62,663 nucleotides of DNA from Magnetospirillum fulvum MGU-K5 (GCF_000442515.1 NZ_AQPH01000014.1:1-62663); one strand, 5' to 3'; shown: positions 8,938 to 17,678, counted from the first letter of the stretch. Notes: generated from the letters alone by a model not told the origin. A program made the numbers and translations.

Positions 8938-9025
8938 GCCAGGAGAAGCCGAACCGTAAGGCTTCGCTCAGGGTGACATTGCCCGGCCTGAGCGGACAAG
9001 TCCTTGCGCGTGAACCGTTCGATAT

Positions 9026-9056
9026 CTGCACGAACGACACTGAAGCTGCACGGACG
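9026..9056 (-). promoter_or_regulatory. Direct repeat, candidate LytTR (RcoM) binding site upstream of cowN
   Basis: CTGCACGAACG at 9026-9036 recurs as CTGCACGGACG at 9046-9056: 10 of 11 bases identical, with a period of exactly 20 bp. Read on the minus strand, each copy (GTCGTTCGT and GCCGTCCGT) fits a degenerate LytTR-type half-site with G-T at its centre. LytTR proteins bind paired direct repeats on one DNA face. The pair lies between the rcoM-like stop and the cowN start, about 90-130 bp upstream of cowN. Binding is inference. Confidence 0.5.
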
Positions 9057-9063
9057 GCGGCGA

Positions 9064-9846
9064 TCACACCGCCAACAGACGCCGCATCAGGTCGATTTTG
9101 TCTCGGCTGACCGGGATCAGAGTGGAATCCGGGTCGGCCAACCGCAGATGCAGGCGGCCCTGGTCCCGTTCGGCGGCGAGGACGTGGCGGATATTGACGA
9201 GGTGGCGGCGATGGACCCGAACGAAGGTCAGCGGATCGAGCCTGCGTTCAAGATCGGCCAGCGGACGCGGGCAGAACGCGGTGAAGGACAGCGTTTTCGC
9301 TTCGGCATAATGACCCTGGGCAGTCAGGCAGGCGACCTGATCGACATCGATCAACGTGGTAACGCCCCCCTTGCCGCGCATCAGCGGCAGTTTGAGCAGG
9401 GGGCCGAGGCCGTCTTCGCCCGTGTCGCCCATCTGAAGCTCGCCCTGGGCATGAAACATCATGCAATAGCCGATATTGGCGGGGGCGGGGCCGGTATGCA
9501 GCCGGGTCACCTTCGCCACCAGACTCCCCATCGGAGTCGTCACCAGCAACGAAGCGACTCCATCGGCCGAATCGCGGGCGCAATCGATCAGCCAGCCGAC
9601 CTTGGCCCGCGCCCCCTCGGGGTGGAGGGACAGGATATCGACCCCGTAAAGCGGTGTCGTGCTTTCGCGGCCCAACAACAATTGCCGGGCCAGCGGATTG
9701 ACCGAGCGAATCTTGCGCGCCGCATCAAGGATCACCACCCCCACCGGGGTCCGTTGCAGCCGGTATTCGAACGAGCCGCCATCGGCCGCACCAGCGGCCA
9801 TGAACGAAGGGGCGCGGTGGGGATGGGATTTAGATTCCTCACTCAT
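9064..9846 (-). CDS. rcoM: RcoM-like CO-sensing regulator (haem PAS + LytTR)
   Basis: 260 residues from ATG 9846. PAS domain at about 25-135 (FEYRLQRTPVGVVILDAARKIRSVN); LytTR DNA-binding domain at about 160-260 (VDQVACLTAQGHYAE, FVRVHRRHLVNI, IPVSRDKI). H75 in LSLHPEGAR and M106 in TTPMGSL sit where RcoM of Burkholderia xenovorans has its haem ligands (His74 and Met104, from memory). RcoM is a single-component activator that binds CO at haem. The next gene downstream on the strand is cowN, the expected kind of target. The start overlaps the FUSC gene stop (ATGA). Confidence 0.82.
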   Translation of the reverse strand: MSEESKSHPHRAPSFMAAGAADGGSFEYRLQRTPVGVVILDAARKIRSVNPLARQLLLGRESTTPLYGVDILSLHPEGARAKVGWLIDCARDSADGVASLLVTTPMGSLVAKVTRLHTGPAPANIGYCMMFHAQGELQMGDTGEDGLGPLLKLPLMRGKGGVTTLIDVDQVACLTAQGHYAEAKTLSFTAFCPRPLADLERRLDPLTFVRVHRRHLVNIRHVLAAERDQGRLHLRLADPDSTLIPVSRDKIDLMRRLLAV

Positions 9847-10385
9847 CGCGCCTGATGTCTCCGCCGCCAGAGACGCGCGGATCCCGCCCAGGTCAGGGCC
9901 ACCAACAGCGCCATCGCCGACCCCAGACAGGATTCGAGGAACCGCAAGCTGGCATTGCTGACGGGATGCAGGTCGGGATTGATCACGGTCAGGATCGCGA
10001 TCACCGTCACCGTGATCGCCGACAGTCGGCCACCGTCGGTCAATTGGAGCAGGGCACCGGCTCCGGCAGCCAGCCCCGCCGCAACGGTAAGGCCCAAGAG
10101 GCTGAACGGCAGGAAAGAGAGATAGAGGGCGGCGATCACTGCGCCGACCAGGGTACCCCAGACCCGCAGCGTGGCGGCGACCCTGGTGCCGGGCAGATCG
10201 TCTTGCAGCGAGGCCAGCCCGGAAACGGACGCCCACATTGCCCCGAACAAGGCGGAGTCGGGATGGATCAGGCCAGTGAAATAAATCCCGCCGCTATAGG
10301 ACAGCAGCACGACGGTAAACGCCTTGATCGCCCGGCTGAGGGCGAGCGAGCGGCGGATCGAATCGAGACTGAGGATGCTCTTCAT
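9843..10385 (-). CDS. FUSC / aromatic acid exporter-like membrane protein
   Basis: 180 residues from ATG 10385. About six hydrophobic segments with the FUSC/ArAE-type pattern: LSYSGGIYFTGLIHPDSALFGAMWASVSGLASLQDD and the loop LPGTRVAATLRVWGTLVGAVIAALYL. It is half the length of full FUSC transporters, so it would need to dimerise or have another role. The stop overlaps the ATG of the RcoM-like gene, so the two are co-translated; whether it belongs functionally to the CO response is unknown. A longer start upstream would add a non-hydrophobic tail and is less likely. Confidence 0.75.
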   Translation of the reverse strand: MKSILSLDSIRRSLALSRAIKAFTVVLLSYSGGIYFTGLIHPDSALFGAMWASVSGLASLQDDLPGTRVAATLRVWGTLVGAVIAALYLSFLPFSLLGLTVAAGLAAGAGALLQLTDGGRLSAITVTVIAILTVINPDLHPVSNASLRFLESCLGSAMALLVALTWAGSARLWRRRHQAR

Positions 10386-10539
10386 TTGCTGTGGAAGATA
10401 GGGGGGGCGGCGTTTCGAGACAAGCCCATCGGCTGGAACAATGCTCGTCAGGAAAAAATGATGTCGCACCATTGAGAAACGCGGCGCGGCTGCATAAATG
10501 CCGACTACCCTGTTCCAAACGGCGAACAACCGAGGTTCC

Positions 10540-12339
10540 ATGACGGCAGAGTCCTCTTTTCGCGCGTCGCCCCTCGGCCCCGACGCGGCCCGGAAACTCG
10601 ATGATTTGATCGGGATCGTATCGGCGGATGAAGCCCTGTGGATCAGTGGCTATCTGGCCGGTTTCGCCTCCAAGGCGGGGCAGGGATTCCGTGATGCCGC
10701 GCCGAAGACCGAGGCGGTGGCGACCGAACCGCTGGTGATCCTGTTCGGATCGCAGACAGGGCATTCCGCCGAGCTTGCCCGCCATATCGAGCGCCGTGCG
10801 ATTGGAATGGGGCTGGCCGCCCGTGCCATCGACATGGCGTCCTATCCGCTTCAGGAAGTGAAATCCCTCCGCCATCTTCTGCTGGTGGTCAGCACCTATG
10901 GCGAAGGCGAGCCACCGGATGCAGCGCGGGGATTTCACGAATTTCTGATGGGGCGTCGGGCACCGCGTTTGCCTGGGGCTGAATTTGCCGTGCTGGGCCT
11001 GGGCGATTCCAGCTTCCGCCATTTCTGCAAGACCGCCCGTGAGTTCGATGCCCGATTGGAAGAATTGGGGGCGCATCGCCTGATGCCCAGGCTCGATTGC
11101 GACGTCGATTACGAAGACCCGGCCGAGACATGGATCGAGGCGACCCTGGCGGCGATCGCCCCACACCTGACCAAGGTTCCGGTTGTCTCCGTTGCCACTT
11201 CCATCCCATCTGCCGGGGGGTATGACGAGGCCAATCCGTTCCCGGCTCCGCTGCTGGATACGATCCCGCTGACGGGGCGAGGGTCGGACAAGGTGGTTCG
11301 CCATGTCGAGCTGTCGCTGGAAGGATCGGGACTGGTCTATCAGCCCGGCGATGCGCTGGGGGTGCACCCCCGGAACGATCCGGCCCTGGTGGCGGAACTG
11401 ATCGAAACCCTGCATCTGGATCGCGATGCCTTGATCGCCGAAGGCGGGCAACAGCAGCCTTTGGCGACGGTGCTTGAGCAGACGCGGGAGATAACCCTGG
11501 CGACGTCCCGCTTCATCGATCTCTATGGCGATGCGGCGAAGGCGCGAAAGCTGAAGACGCTGACCCGCCCCGATAAACGTGACGAGCTCGAAGCCTATCT
11601 GAAGGGGCGCCAGATCGCCGATATCGTCCGCGAGTTTCCCGCCAAGGGGATCGAGCCGGGCAGCTTCGTCACGATGTTGCGGAAATTGCGCCCGCGCCTC
11701 TATTCGCTGGCGTCCAGTCCTCTGGTGTATCCCGACGAGGCCCACCTGACCGTCGGTCTGGTCGCGTTCGGCGCGGCCGAGCGTCCCCGCCGCGGGGTGG
11801 CTTCGGGTTGGCTGGCCGAGCGGGTCGGGCCGGAAGACACGGTCCCGGTCTTTGTCGCCGCCAACGAGCATTTTCGTCTGCCCGCCGATCCGACCCGGCC
11901 GATTCTGATGATCGGGGCAGGAACCGGGGTTGCTCCCTTCCGCGCCTTTATGCAACAGCGCGAGGCGATCGGAGCGAGCGGACGGAACTGGCTGTTTTTC
12001 GGCGATCGTCGCTTCCGTACCGACTTCCTCTATCAGACCGAATGGCAGCGTCTGGTCAAGACCGGACTGTTGACCCGGATGGATGTCGCCTTCTCGCGCG
12101 ATCAGGCGGAAAAAGTCTATGTCCAGCACCGCCTGTTGGAACAGGCCAAGGATGTCTTCGCCTGGATCGAAGCGGGCGGCCACGTCTATGTCTGCGGCGA
12201 CGCCTCGACTCTGGCTCCGGCGGTCGAAGCCGCTTTGACCCGGATCGTCGCCGACCATGGCGGTCTTGGTCCCGAACAGGCTGCCGACTATCTCAAACGT
12301 CTTCAGCGCGAAGGCCGCTATCAGAGGGACGTCTATTGA
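10540..12339 (+). CDS. cysJ: Sulfite reductase (NADPH) flavoprotein subunit
   Basis: 599 residues from ATG 10540, the same length as E. coli CysJ. FMN-binding flavodoxin domain at about 63-205 (ILFGSQTGHSAELARH), connecting and FAD domain (RPRLYSLASSP), and NADPH domain (IMIGAGTGVAPFRAFMQQREA), ending in the family's usual ...RDVY. It passes electrons from NADPH to the CysI haemoprotein for reduction of sulfite to sulfide in cysteine synthesis. GAGG lies seven bases before ATG 10540; an in-frame ATG at 10498 lacks this. cysI follows two bases downstream. Confidence 0.96.
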   Translation: MTAESSFRASPLGPDAARKLDDLIGIVSADEALWISGYLAGFASKAGQGFRDAAPKTEAVATEPLVILFGSQTGHSAELARHIERRAIGMGLAARAIDMASYPLQEVKSLRHLLLVVSTYGEGEPPDAARGFHEFLMGRRAPRLPGAEFAVLGLGDSSFRHFCKTAREFDARLEELGAHRLMPRLDCDVDYEDPAETWIEATLAAIAPHLTKVPVVSVATSIPSAGGYDEANPFPAPLLDTIPLTGRGSDKVVRHVELSLEGSGLVYQPGDALGVHPRNDPALVAELIETLHLDRDALIAEGGQQQPLATVLEQTREITLATSRFIDLYGDAAKARKLKTLTRPDKRDELEAYLKGRQIADIVREFPAKGIEPGSFVTMLRKLRPRLYSLASSPLVYPDEAHLTVGLVAFGAAERPRRGVASGWLAERVGPEDTVPVFVAANEHFRLPADPTRPILMIGAGTGVAPFRAFMQQREAIGASGRNWLFFGDRRFRTDFLYQTEWQRLVKTGLLTRMDVAFSRDQAEKVYVQHRLLEQAKDVFAWIEAGGHVYVCGDASTLAPAVEAALTRIVADHGGLGPEQAADYLKRLQREGRYQRDVY

Positions 12340-12341
12340 CC

Positions 12342-14078
12342 ATGGATGAGCAGCCCACCCGTTCGCCCGAAGACCGCTCGCGCGATGTCACCCAGCCCTT
12401 GTCGGCTCTCAGCCCCGCCGAAAGCCTGAAAGCATCCAGCGATTATCTGCGTGGCACGATTGCGCAAGGGTTGGTCGAACCATTAAGTGGCGCGATCTCC
12501 GCCGATGATCAGAGCCTTTTGAAATTCCATGGAATTTATCAAGAGGATGATCGCGATCTCCGTGACGAGCGACGGCGGCAGAAGTTGGAACCGGCCTTTG
12601 AATTCCTGGTGCGGTTGCGTCTGCCGGGTGGGGTGTGCTCCCCCCAGCAATGGCTGGTGCTGGACGATCTTGCCCGCACCTATGCCAACGGGACGTTGCG
12701 CCTGACGACGCGACAGACCTTTCAGTTCCACGGCATCTTGAAGAAAGATCTGAAGAAGACGATCCAGGGAATTGATAAAGCTCTGCTCGATTCGATCGGG
12801 GCCTGCGGCGATGTCGTGCGCGGGGTGTTGTGCTCATCCTTGCCCGAACGCTCGCGCCTGCACACCGAATTGTACGAACTGGCGAAACGGACCAGCGAAC
12901 ATTTCCTGCCCAAGACCCGCGCCTATCACGAAATCTGGCTGAATGAGACGAAGGTGGCGGGCAGCGCCGCCGAGGATGAACCGCTGCTTGGCAAAACCTA
13001 TCTGCCGCGCAAGTTCAAGATCGCGTTTGCTGCTCCGCCGTCGAACGATGTCGATGTCTATACCCACGATCTTGGCTTTATCGCGATTGCCGAGGAAGGG
13101 CAACTCGTCGGCTTCGATGTCGTTGTTGGCGGGGGGATGGGGCGGGCCGACAACGATCCCACCACCTTTCCTCGTCTCGCCGATCCGATTGGTTTTTGCC
13201 GCACCGACGAGGTGATTGCGGTTGCCGAGGCGGTGGTGTCGATCCAGCGCGATTACGGCGACCGGGTCACCCGCAAACATGCGCGGATGAAATACACCAT
13301 CGATTCGCGTGGGGTAACGTGGTTTCGGGGCGAACTGGAACGCCGCCTGGGGCGGAGCCTGGAGCCGCCGCGTCCCTTTGTCTTTACCGCGAACACCGAT
13401 CCGTTCGGCTGGACCGAGGGAGAGGACGGACGGTCTCATTTCACTCTGTTCGTCGAAAACGGGCGGGTGAAGGGACGGATGATGGAGGGCGTGCGTGCTC
13501 TAGCCGCGATTCATCAGGGCGATTTCCGTCTGACCGCCAACCAGAACCTGATTATCGCCAATATTCCCGCCCATGAGCGGGGGCGAATCCAGGCTGTGCT
13601 GGCCGAGTACGGATTGGATGGTGGAGGCGACAGCGGCCCCAGCCTGTTGCGGCGCAACGCGATGGCTTGCGTGGCCCTGCCCACCTGCTCGCTGGCAATG
13701 GCGGAAAGCGAGCGTTATCTGCCCGGCTTCATCACCCGGCTCGAGAAAATCCTGGTCGATTTTGGTCTGGGCGAGGTGCCGATTATTCTGCGGATGACCG
13801 GCTGCCCCAACGGTTGCTCGCGTCCTTATGTCGCCGAGATCGGCTTCTCCGGACGGGGGCCGGGGACCTACAACCTCTATCTCGGGGGCGGTTTCCACGG
13901 TCAGCGCCTCAACCGCCTGTTCCTCGAAAATGTCGATGAAGAGACGATTGTCGCGACGCTGACCCCAATCTTCCGCCGTTTTGCCGCTGAACGCGGCGCA
14001 GATGAACATTTCGGCGATTATGTGATTCGGGCTGGGCTGATCGCGCCGGTGACCTCGGGACGGGATTTTACCCGGTAA
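12342..14078 (+). CDS. cysI: Sulfite reductase (NADPH) haemoprotein subunit
   Basis: 578 residues, near the 570 of E. coli CysI. It carries the sulfite/nitrite reductase repeats (GVCSPQQWLVLDDLARTYANGTLRLTTRQTFQ) and the 4Fe-4S/sirohaem cysteines in VALPTCSLAMAESERYLP and TGCPNGCSRPYVAEIG. With CysJ it reduces sulfite to sulfide using six electrons. Start ATG 12342 lies two bases after the cysJ stop; a second ATG at 12346 is in another frame. The pair forms an operon with no other cysteine genes visible. Confidence 0.96.
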   Translation: MDEQPTRSPEDRSRDVTQPLSALSPAESLKASSDYLRGTIAQGLVEPLSGAISADDQSLLKFHGIYQEDDRDLRDERRRQKLEPAFEFLVRLRLPGGVCSPQQWLVLDDLARTYANGTLRLTTRQTFQFHGILKKDLKKTIQGIDKALLDSIGACGDVVRGVLCSSLPERSRLHTELYELAKRTSEHFLPKTRAYHEIWLNETKVAGSAAEDEPLLGKTYLPRKFKIAFAAPPSNDVDVYTHDLGFIAIAEEGQLVGFDVVVGGGMGRADNDPTTFPRLADPIGFCRTDEVIAVAEAVVSIQRDYGDRVTRKHARMKYTIDSRGVTWFRGELERRLGRSLEPPRPFVFTANTDPFGWTEGEDGRSHFTLFVENGRVKGRMMEGVRALAAIHQGDFRLTANQNLIIANIPAHERGRIQAVLAEYGLDGGGDSGPSLLRRNAMACVALPTCSLAMAESERYLPGFITRLEKILVDFGLGEVPIILRMTGCPNGCSRPYVAEIGFSGRGPGTYNLYLGGGFHGQRLNRLFLENVDEETIVATLTPIFRRFAAERGADEHFGDYVIRAGLIAPVTSGRDFTR

Positions 14079-14092
14079 GCGGGATAAACGAA

Positions 14093-14124
14093 ATGTGATG
14101 GAGTGTTGTCCTGTCCGATCACAT
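14093..14124 (+). terminator. Weak inverted repeat after cysI
   Basis: ATGTGAT (14093-14099) and ATCACAT (14118-14124) are perfect 7-bp inverted repeats 18 bases apart, 15 bp after the cysI stop. There is no U-run, so it could equally be a regulator site for the downstream XRE gene. A second, more distant pair (TAGGTTGC at 14158-14165, GCAACCTA at 14223-14230) lies closer to that gene. Confidence 0.25.
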
Positions 14125-14243
14125 CTCTAGGTAGTCATGCGCTTTGTGGTGTTTTCTTAGGTTGCTGTCTGTGCGAGGATGAGGCGTCAGGGTTTTGTCG
14201 ATCCTGGCGATTCAGGCATTTTGCAACCTAGGCGGATGACACC

Positions 14244-14765
14244 GTGTCGAATACCCGTACATCAAGCCGTGGGCGCACCCCGTCCGGGCGCCCCAATCCC
14301 GTCGATATTCACGTCGGCGAGCGCTTGCGCCTGCGGCGCATGCTGCTGGGCCTCAGTCAGGAAGCCCTGGCGCGATTACTGGGGCTGACCTTTCAGCAGA
14401 TTCAGAAATACGAAAGCGGCGCCAACCGCATCGGAGCCTCGCGGTTGTACGACCTCGCCCATGCCCTGGGTGTGTCGGTTGATTATTTCTATGAAGAGAT
14501 GACCGAGCAGGTGCGGCAGGCCAGCCCCCGCCATATGGTGCGGCTGGATTTAGAGCCCGAGGTGCCGCCGATTCTATCGGTCAATAGCCGCGAGACTCTG
14601 GATCTGATCCGGACCTATTACCGGATCAACGATCCCTCGGTGCGCCGCCGGGTGCACGAGCTGGCCCGCTCTCTTGGGGCACAGCTCGAACGTCAGGCGG
14701 AACGGCTCCGGCTTAGTCAGGGTGTCGATGCGGTTCGGCAGAATCGGCCGGATCCTGGTGAATGA
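14244..14765 (+). CDS. XRE family helix-turn-helix regulator
   Basis: 173 residues from GTG 14244. An HTH_3 domain covers about residues 25-82 (VGERLRLRRMLLGLSQEALARLLGLTFQQIQKYESGANRI), followed by a helical tail (RETLDLIRTYYRINDPSVRRRVHELARSL). This two-part layout is common in alphaproteobacterial XRE proteins with several paralogues per genome. Its target is unknown; the preceding cysJI operon is one candidate, itself another. Its last 53 bases overlap the tail of the convergent CDF transporter gene. Confidence 0.88.
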   Translation: MSNTRTSSRGRTPSGRPNPVDIHVGERLRLRRMLLGLSQEALARLLGLTFQQIQKYESGANRIGASRLYDLAHALGVSVDYFYEEMTEQVRQASPRHMVRLDLEPEVPPILSVNSRETLDLIRTYYRINDPSVRRRVHELARSLGAQLERQAERLRLSQGVDAVRQNRPDPGE

Positions 14766-15657
14766 TGATATCGAAGCGGGGATATTCGGCCAGAATGGCC
14801 GCTTCGACCTCATCGGCGATCCGATGCGCCTCGGCCAGCGGCAGGGTACCCGGCAATTCAAGGTGAAGCTGGATGAACCCCTGGCGGCCCGATGTACGCG
14901 AGCGCAGATCATGCATGCTCTGCACTTCGGGATGAGCCAGAACCAGGGCACAGATACGGTCGCGGTCGGAATCCGGCAATTCCCGGTCCATCAGCGTGTC
15001 AAGCGCGCCGCGAGCGATTTGCGCCGCATTGATCATCAGCCAGATGCCGATGGCGATGGCGAAGATCGGATCGGCGACGGTCCAGCCCGGCCCCATTGCC
15101 AACAGCAGCGAGATGATGACGCTGGCATTGATCGCGACGTCACCGGCGTAGTGCAGCGAATCCGCCGAAATCGCCAGTGATTTCGTTCGAGCCACCACCC
15201 GGCGCTGGAACGCGACCAAGGCAAAGGTGGCCAGGATCGAGAACACCATCACGGCGATACCCCATTCGCCATGGGTGACGGGCTCGGGGTGAACCAGACG
15301 TCCCCCGGCCTCGACCATCAGCAACCCACCCGATCCGACAATGAACGCCGCCTGTCCCAGACCGGCCAGCGCCTCGGCCTTGCCATGACCGAAGCGATGT
15401 TCGTGATCGGCCGGTTGCAGCGCCTGACGCACCGCCATCAGGTTGAGCGCCGAGGCGGCGAGGTCGAGAGCGGAATCAATCAGGGTTGACAGCAGCGATA
15501 CCGATCCGGTGGCGATCCAGGCGGCCAGCTTGGCGGCGATCAGCAGGGCCGCGGTCGCGGTCGAGGCATAGGTCGCCAGCCGCATCAGCCGGGCTTCCGC
15601 CTTGTCGTTCTCGTGTAATGACGCGGCGGCTAGGGGAAGAGAGTGACGGTCGTCCAT
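14713..15657 (-). CDS. Cation diffusion facilitator (CDF) transporter, FieF-like
   Basis: 314 residues with six membrane segments and a cytoplasmic C-terminal domain. The metal-site motifs are visible: [11 protein letters not shown] in TM2, the [14 protein letters not shown] loop, and [15 protein letters not shown] in TM5. The C-terminal CDF dimerisation domain has [22 protein letters not shown]. It exports Fe2+, Zn2+, Mn2+ or a similar divalent cation using the proton gradient; the D/D/H/D arrangement resembles FieF. The gene overlaps the 3' end of pdxH by 28 bp at its start and the XRE gene at its end. Confidence 0.92.
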   Translation of the reverse strand: MDDRHSLPLAAASLHENDKAEARLMRLATYASTATAALLIAAKLAAWIATGSVSLLSTLIDSALDLAASALNLMAVRQALQPADHEHRFGHGKAEALAGLGQAAFIVGSGGLLMVEAGGRLVHPEPVTHGEWGIAVMVFSILATFALVAFQRRVVARTKSLAISADSLHYAGDVAINASVIISLLLAMGPGWTVADPIFAIAIGIWLMINAAQIARGALDTLMDRELPDSDRDRICALVLAHPEVQSMHDLRSRTSGRQGFIQLHLELPGTLPLAEAHRIADEVEAAILAEYPRFDIIIHQDPADSAEPHRHPD

Positions 15658-16232
15658 GATCCATTTTCCCGAAGAAAAACCTGCCGCTCATGCAGCCTGA
15701 ACTGGCGGTCCTGCCAAAACTCGATCCGCTTGGGCACCAGACGAAAGCCCGACCAATGCGGCGGGCGCGGCACCGTGCCAAGTCCGAAGCGGGCGGTGAA
15801 TTCGGCGATCCGGCGCTCGAGCTCGAACCTGCCGGTCAGAATCCGCGACTGGCGCGAGGCCCAGGCCCCGATCTGACTGGCGCGGGCCCGGCTGGCGTAA
15901 TAGGCATCGGCCTCTTCTTCCGACACCGGGACGATGTCGCCTTCGACGCGAATCTGCCGTTTCAGGCTTTTCCAGTGGAAGCACAGCGCCGCCTGGGGGT
16001 TTTCCGCCAGATCCTGTCCCTTGCGGCTTTCCAGATTGGTGTAGAAAACAAAACCGCGTTCATCAGCGCCCTTCAATAGCACCATCCGCACACTGGGACG
16101 GCCGGTCGCATCGGCGGTGGCCAGCGCCATGGCGTTGGGATCATTGGGTTCGTGGCGGGCGGCTTCGTCCATCCAGGCGTGAAATTGGGGAAGCGGGTCG
16201 TTCCCATCGGCAGGTTTCGAAGTCTGAGACAT
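15630..16232 (-). CDS. pdxH: Pyridoxamine 5'-phosphate oxidase
   Basis: 200 residues from ATG 16232. Family motifs: [54 protein letters not shown] (FMN and substrate site), [14 protein letters not shown], and the C-terminal [19 protein letters not shown] with the catalytic Arg/His. It oxidises pyridoxamine or pyridoxine phosphate to pyridoxal phosphate with FMN. ACAGGA lies upstream of the chosen ATG. It is followed by the overlapping CDF gene and faces the dnaJ-like gene across a 283-bp gap. The aminotransferase near 2 kb would use its product. Confidence 0.96.
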   Translation of the reverse strand: MSQTSKPADGNDPLPQFHAWMDEAARHEPNDPNAMALATADATGRPSVRMVLLKGADERGFVFYTNLESRKGQDLAENPQAALCFHWKSLKRQIRVEGDIVPVSEEEADAYYASRARASQIGAWASRQSRILTGRFELERRIAEFTARFGLGTVPRPPHWSGFRLVPKRIEFWQDRQFRLHERQVFLRENGSWTTVTLFP

Positions 16233-16515
16233 GATATCCTGTGGATTATTCCCTCTTGCCGAGGGTACCTCAAAATGCCCCAAATTCATCCCATATGGTA
16301 GTCGTTCCTTAAATCTGATCTTGACGCGAAGAGACTGAGATGCAGCCGCAATTTGCCGATTGCTTTCCCCCTTTTGTCCGCTGCCGCGGCGTTACCCCGC
16401 CGCCAACGCGGAATCCCGGGTGGTGGAGTCGGTCGAGTTTCCGTAACATGCCGCCCGACGGGGGCCGGCTTGTTCCCGTCCTTGCACTTTTCTCGATCAT
16501 GCGGACGCCGATATT
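16233..16515. promoter_or_regulatory. Divergent pdxH / DnaJ-like intergenic region
   Basis: This 283-bp gap must hold promoters for both flanking genes. I see a GC-rich imperfect inverted repeat near 16382-16409 (CCGCGGCGTT ... AACGCGG) but no confident sigma-70 or heat-shock (RpoH) promoter. No open reading frame in it looks real. Confidence 0.3.
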
Positions 16516-17451
16516 GTGAAAGACCCTTATCAGATTCTGGGCGTGGCCAAGACTGCCACCGACGACGAAATCAAGAAGGCCTATCGCGCGCTGGCTCGCG
16601 AACTTCACCCTGACCTCAATCCCGGTGACAAAAAGGCCGAGGAACGGTTCAAGGACATCTCGGCAGCCTATGACTTTCTGTCGGATACGACCCGGCGCAG
16701 CCAGTACGATTCGGGAGAAATCGACGCCACCGGCGCGCCGCGTCGGACCCGCTCCTCGTCCTGGCGTCCCGGCACGGGCGGCGGAACCGATTGGGGATCG
16801 GCCGGGTCGGCCTGGGGATCGCGCAGCGGTTTTTCCTTTGGCGATGATGCCGACGATATTCTGGCCGAGATGATGCGGCGCAAGGCGCAGGGCCGCGCCC
16901 GCTCCGATTCCCATCGCGGCGGCGAGGTCCGTCATTCTCTGACGGTTTCCTTCACCGACGCGGCGCAGGGGGTGACCAAGCGGGTAACCCTCATCACCGG
17001 CCGCACCGTCGAGGTCAAGATTCCTCCCGGAGCGACCGACGGCCAGACTTTGCGGCTGAAAGGGCAGGGTCAGCCCGCCGGTCCGACCGCCGCGATTGTC
17101 CCTGACGCCTTCATTGACCTGCATGTTGAAAGCCATCCCTATTTCGTCCGCCGCGAGCTCGATATTCTGATCGATCTACCGATCTCGGTGCAGGAGGCGG
17201 TGCTGGGAGGCAAGGTCACCGTGCCGACCATTGACGGCAAGGTCACGTTGAGCATTCCCCCGGACTCGAATGGGGGCGGCGTCTTGCGGCTGAAGGGCAA
17301 GGGGATTGCTGGTTCCGACGGAACTCGCGGCGATCAGTTGGTCACCTTACGGGTGGTTCTGCCCGAAAATGATGCCGAGTTTAAAAAGCTGGTCGAGAAA
17401 TGGGGGCCGCGCAACGGCTACGATCCCCGTGCCAAGGCTGGAATGGCTTGA
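16516..17451 (+). CDS. DnaJ-class co-chaperone (CbpA-like)
   Basis: 311 residues from GTG 16516. J domain at 1-68 with the HPD triad (YRALARELHPDLNPGD), a Gly/Ser/Arg-rich linker (about 72-110), and DnaJ C-terminal peptide-binding domains I and II from about 135 (VRHSLTVSFTDAAQGVTKRVT, GRTVEVKIPPGATDGQTLRLKGQG). There is no cysteine-rich zinc domain, so it is of the CbpA/DjlA-like type II class rather than DnaJ itself. It would stimulate DnaK ATPase and bind unfolded clients. A strong hairpin follows four bases after its stop. Confidence 0.92.
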   Translation: MKDPYQILGVAKTATDDEIKKAYRALARELHPDLNPGDKKAEERFKDISAAYDFLSDTTRRSQYDSGEIDATGAPRRTRSSSWRPGTGGGTDWGSAGSAWGSRSGFSFGDDADDILAEMMRRKAQGRARSDSHRGGEVRHSLTVSFTDAAQGVTKRVTLITGRTVEVKIPPGATDGQTLRLKGQGQPAGPTAAIVPDAFIDLHVESHPYFVRRELDILIDLPISVQEAVLGGKVTVPTIDGKVTLSIPPDSNGGGVLRLKGKGIAGSDGTRGDQLVTLRVVLPENDAEFKKLVEKWGPRNGYDPRAKAGMA

Positions 17452-17454
17452 TAC

Positions 17455-17480
17455 CAACTGGTCAAGGACTTGGCCGGTTG
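17455..17480 (+). terminator. Hairpin directly after the DnaJ-like gene
   Basis: CAACTGGTCAAG (17455-17466) pairs with CTTGGCCGGTTG (17469-17480) as a 12-bp stem containing two G-U wobbles, four bases after the stop codon. The following TATTGTG is only weakly U-rich. Position and stability suggest a transcription terminator or a 3'-end stabiliser. Confidence 0.55.
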
Positions 17481-17523
17481 TATTGTGCCTCTGCCTTAGC
17501 GGGCGCATTCGCGGCCCTCGGTC

Positions 17524-17620
17524 GCCGCCGCAATGGCGGCTAAATACCGGCCAACGGGGTAAATCGAGGTGAGATAATCCCGGCCTGGGGGGATCGCTTC
17601 AAAGTGATCTTTCCAGGCCG
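17524..17620 (+). ncRNA. Structured intergenic region, possible small RNA
   Basis: Two further stem-loops follow. GCCGCC (17524-17529) pairs with GGCGGC (17535-17540) across five bases. A longer stem runs from 17581-17597 to 17604-17620: CGGCCTGG pairs with CCAGGCCG, then GGG with TTT by G-U wobble, then GATC, with a six-base TTCAAA loop. The wobbles pair only in plus-strand RNA; on the minus strand they become C-A mismatches. That asymmetry suggests a functional plus-strand transcript, either the dnaJ 3' UTR or an independent RNA. No promoter was identified. Confidence 0.35.
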
Positions 17621-17678
17621 AAGGTCGCGTAGGTGACGGGCTGTTCCCTCAGCCCCGCGTCTTCACTCTCGGCTTCTC

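Noticed and set aside
8938-9063. Sigma-54 promoter or NifA site upstream of cowN
   Set aside because: I looked for TGGCAC-n5-TTGC and TGT-n10-ACA on the minus strand and found neither.
10294-12258. 654-residue reverse-strand frame opposite cysJ
   Set aside because: The forward frame matches CysJ over its full length; the reverse frame has the low-complexity composition of a shadow.
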